A stretch of DNA of 64,000 nt from Macrobrachium rosenbergii (taxonomy: Eukaryota > Arthropoda > Malacostraca > Decapoda > Palaemonidae), in contig NC_089783.1 in NCBI RefSeq assembly GCF_040412425.1, forward strand, positions 37,407,625 to 37,471,624, in the 5' to 3' direction. The number at the start of each line of letters is the position of its first letter. Position 1 is the first letter of the stretch. The notes beneath the pieces are model-generated. The model saw nothing but the letters and a program-made list of their open reading frames with translations, ran no database searches and was not told where the DNA came from. A program made the translations under genes and the position numbers. Shown here one piece after another: positions 62,018 through 64,000 of the stretch.

Positions 62018-62385
62018 CCAATCAATCAATCAATCATTTCCTGTGGCACCCACGGGGATGCTTAGGGCCTCGATGAACTCACGCCACCACATTCTGTCCT
62101 GGGCTAACTCCTCAAGATCCCCCCAACACTCTTCTCCTGCTTCCCGCCTCATTGTCCTTAACCACGTCTCCTTTGGCCTACCTCTACCTCTTCTACCAAG
62201 GGCAACCCACCCTGGTGTATCCGGTACTCTTCCCTGTCTTCTGTACACATGGCCTAGCCACTTCCAGCGTGAGAACCAAACATACTCATCGACCGGCTGC
62301 ACCCCCGTTACTTCTCTAATTCTGCTATTTGATATTTTGTCCCTCCAGTTAATTCCTAATATTCTCCTGAGCGGCTTATTTTCAG
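62018..62385 (-). pseudogene. LINE ORF C-terminal fragment with (TTGA)n tail
   Basis: The minus-strand frame is uninterrupted from about 62382 to a stop at 62030. It reads NKPLRRILGINWRDKISNSR, then RWKWLGHVYRRQGRVPDTPG, RGRGRPKETWLRTMRREAGE and ELAQDRMWWREFIEAL. The LRRILGI.W.D.I.N, WLGHV.R, GRPK.TW and A.DR..WR motifs are the conserved C-terminus of non-LTR retrotransposon ORF2. The stop codon lies inside a (GATT)n run (62018-62036) that forms the 3' tail, so almost no 3' UTR exists. That layout is reminiscent of RTE-like elements (inference). It is 5'-truncated and young-looking, since no stop interrupts the fragment. Confidence 0.85.
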
Positions 62386-62597
62386 ATGCTAAGAAAAACT
62401 AAACACAAAATTAAACCAGTGAATAAAACGAATAATGTCGACGTTTCCCAAATGATGTTACTTGTTATAGCCGGTCATATATTAATTAGCATTGCATTCT
62501 AACGCAGCATTTCCGCTCCAGGGCACCATTGCATTCTAGGTCAGTTTATCTTCCAACTTTGCTGACTGTCCGTTATGAAAAATGTGACATTTGACTG

Positions 62598-62791
62598 TAC
62601 CTCCTTTCATTTTCTCTCTTCCATCTGACTTTCCACCCTCTCCTAGCGATTGATTCATAGTGCAACTAAAAGGTTTTCCTCCTGTTACACTTTCAGACCT
62701 TTTACTGTCAATTTCCGTTTCAGCGCTGAATAACCTCGTAGGTCCCAGTGCTTGGCCTTTGGCCTAAATTCTATATTTGATTCAATTCAAT
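62598..62791 (+). mobile_element. Family B retroposon, copy 8 (5'-truncated)
   Basis: The copy starts in the middle (CTGTACCTCCTTTCATTTTC) and is complete to the 3' end (CTAAATTCTATATTTGATTC, AATTCAAT). A 5'-truncated copy with an intact tail supports movement by reverse transcription from the 3' end. Confidence 0.9.
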
Positions 62792-63218
62792 ACTGAAGAT
62801 AGTGAAAATAAGCCATTTGCGGACTTAATCTAATGCAATAACTGAGCTATTCAGATTTCGCGTTCTAAGAAACTTATTCCTTTACATAAAAAAAAAGATC
62901 AGTCGCATAGTGAGATATAAGATGGAATCTCCTGCAGGAATTTTAACGCATTTATATCAACAATCAATTTTCAGAAGAAAAGAATTTGGCACCTTTTAAA
63001 ATTTCTAAAAAAGCAATAGAAAACTTTTCCTTTTTTTCTATTCATAGGAGAAGCATTGTAATGATGAAGCACTTCAAATAAAACGTTCGTTAAAAAAAGG
63101 CTGGAAGGCTGGATTAAGATTAAACTAGCATTATCCATTCAGTTTCTGTCTTCTTTGTTACGTCAAAGCTCATTCGATCATTGTTTTCTTTGTAAGGTAA
63201 AATACACGATAGAACGCT

Positions 63219-63220
<2 letters not shown>
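62792..63220. other. AT-rich unique DNA, no gene seen
   Basis: No family or coding segment was recognised. Confidence 0.5.

Positions 63221-63277
<57 letters not shown>
63221..63277. repeat. (AG)n microsatellite
   Basis: About 57 bp of AG dinucleotides. Confidence 0.95.
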
Positions 63278-63280
<3 letters not shown>

Positions 63281-63579
63281 TCTTCCACCAAAACATCTCT
63301 TTCGTCATTTCAGGACAGCTCCTTGGGGATCAAAGTGTATTTATGGATGACTCGTATCTTTGATTATAAAAAAAGTATGTTTTAAATTATTTATTAACAA
63401 GAATAAAAGTACACGTTTCTGTAATTTACAAGAACAGAAAATTACTCTTCTTTTTTTTATGAGCTATGAAAATATGAACCATTTACAAATCTATTGCGAA
63501 ATGAAGACGAGAACATAGTCAAAATTTTATAATGATAGATTTCAGTGTTTAGATAGCAATATGCGGTAAATGTGCCTCG

Positions 63580-63945
63580 CTGTCGAACTTCTCAGTTCCA
63601 GAGGTCCTTTAATCCTCACGCCGTTGGATTGAGGAACAGCCTCCCTGAGGATGTCGTGCAGTTGCAACTTCGGAAGTCCAAGCGAGGGTGCAATGCATTA
63701 CTACCCTAATACTATTCTCAGCATTTCAGTACATTTTTATGTATTTGTTAATTTATTAATTCATTTTGTTTTTCTCTTTTAAATAAGTGGGGTCTCTTCT
63801 TTCTGTATTTCCCTTTACCTCCTCTTACGTCTTCCTAACGAACACCTTTATATATTCTTTGGAAGCTTGAATTTCAAGTCAGTGGCCCCTGTGGGCCTGT
63901 TCCATATGAATAGGTTTCGTCTTCTGAATAGTATAATATTAATAA
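63580..63945 (+). mobile_element. LINE 3' end, family D copy 4 (longest, with ORF2 end)
   Basis: From about 63589 one frame reads SQFQRSFNPHAVGLRNSLPE, DVVQLQLRKSKRGCNALLP and TAA at about 63708. The 'F.P.AV.LRNSLPEDVV' pattern is the usual extreme C-terminus of jockey/CR1-type non-LTR ORF2 proteins. The 3' UTR follows (AAGTGGGGTCTCTTCTTTCT, TTCTTTGGAAGCTTGAATTT, CAAGTCAGTGGCCCC) and ends GTCTTCTGAATAGTATAATA. This copy identifies family D, and hence the tail of SINE E, as LINE-derived. Confidence 0.85.
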
Positions 63946-64000
63946 TTATTGATTTTTGGTCATCTGAGAAAACATGGGTCTGAGTCTTCATTGGCCATTA

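Overview
This window reads as repeat-dominated, non-coding nuclear DNA from an invertebrate, most likely a decapod crustacean. That identification is inference. It rests on the extreme density of long (AT)n, (AG/TC)n and (ATT)n microsatellites, on several tRNA-derived SINE families, on Penelope-like and non-LTR retroelement relics, and on a short run of the arthropod telomere unit TTAGG. I find no intact host protein-coding gene, no rRNA, no functional tRNA and no CRISPR array. Almost every open frame longer than 60 codons is either a translation of a microsatellite (poly-Tyr-Ile from AT, poly-Ser-Leu or poly-Glu-Arg from AG/TC, poly-Asn from AAT) or lies in a mobile element.

Mobile elements make up most of the interpretable sequence. 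Family A (about 410 bp, ten copies, both strands) has a 5' terminal hairpin, a long internal hairpin, a subterminal inverted repeat and a 3' GC-rich hairpin, and resembles non-autonomous Helentron-type elements. Family B (about 300 bp, eight full or partial copies) is a retroposon; one copy has a perfect 14-bp target-site duplication. Family C is a tRNA-headed SINE (three copies). Family D is the 3' end of a LINE (four copies), carrying the last codons of the reverse-transcriptase ORF and usually an (AAT)n tail. Family E is a tRNA-headed SINE that shares the 3' end of LINE D. Family F is a tRNA-headed SINE ending in (AT)n, and a further short tRNA-like SINE lies near 8.4 kb. Broken LINE ORFs lie near 12.5, 24.6, 49.5, 51.5-53.3 and 62.2 kb. 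A Penelope-like element with a GIY-YIG endonuclease end lies at 30.7-31.3 kb.

The second layer is tandem repeats. At eight loci a (TC)n or (AG)n microsatellite alternates with a conserved spacer of about 40-115 bp, giving composite satellites. There are also classical minisatellites: a 27-bp unit of about 1.6 kb (9.3-10.95 kb), a palindromic unit of about 37 bp (32.5 kb), a 95-bp unit (38.9 kb), a unit of about 73 bp (39.5 kb, interrupted by SINE E) and a 38-bp unit (56.7 kb).

A recurring architecture is a head-to-head inverted dimer of a short element, flanked on both sides by A/T-rich microsatellites (18.7, 21.2, 25.6 and 27.2 kb). Some of these arms carry a CTGATGA...GAAA-like core next to a short hairpin, which recalls the hammerhead motifs known from Penelope-like elements. 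One of them (21.2 kb) can be compared with a related copy of its host sequence about 1 kb away that lacks the insertion, and that comparison places the insertion inside an (ATT)n array. The remaining stretches (for example 33.2-38.8, 40.3-43.8 and 61.3-62.0 kb) are AT-rich unique DNA with no recognisable gene.
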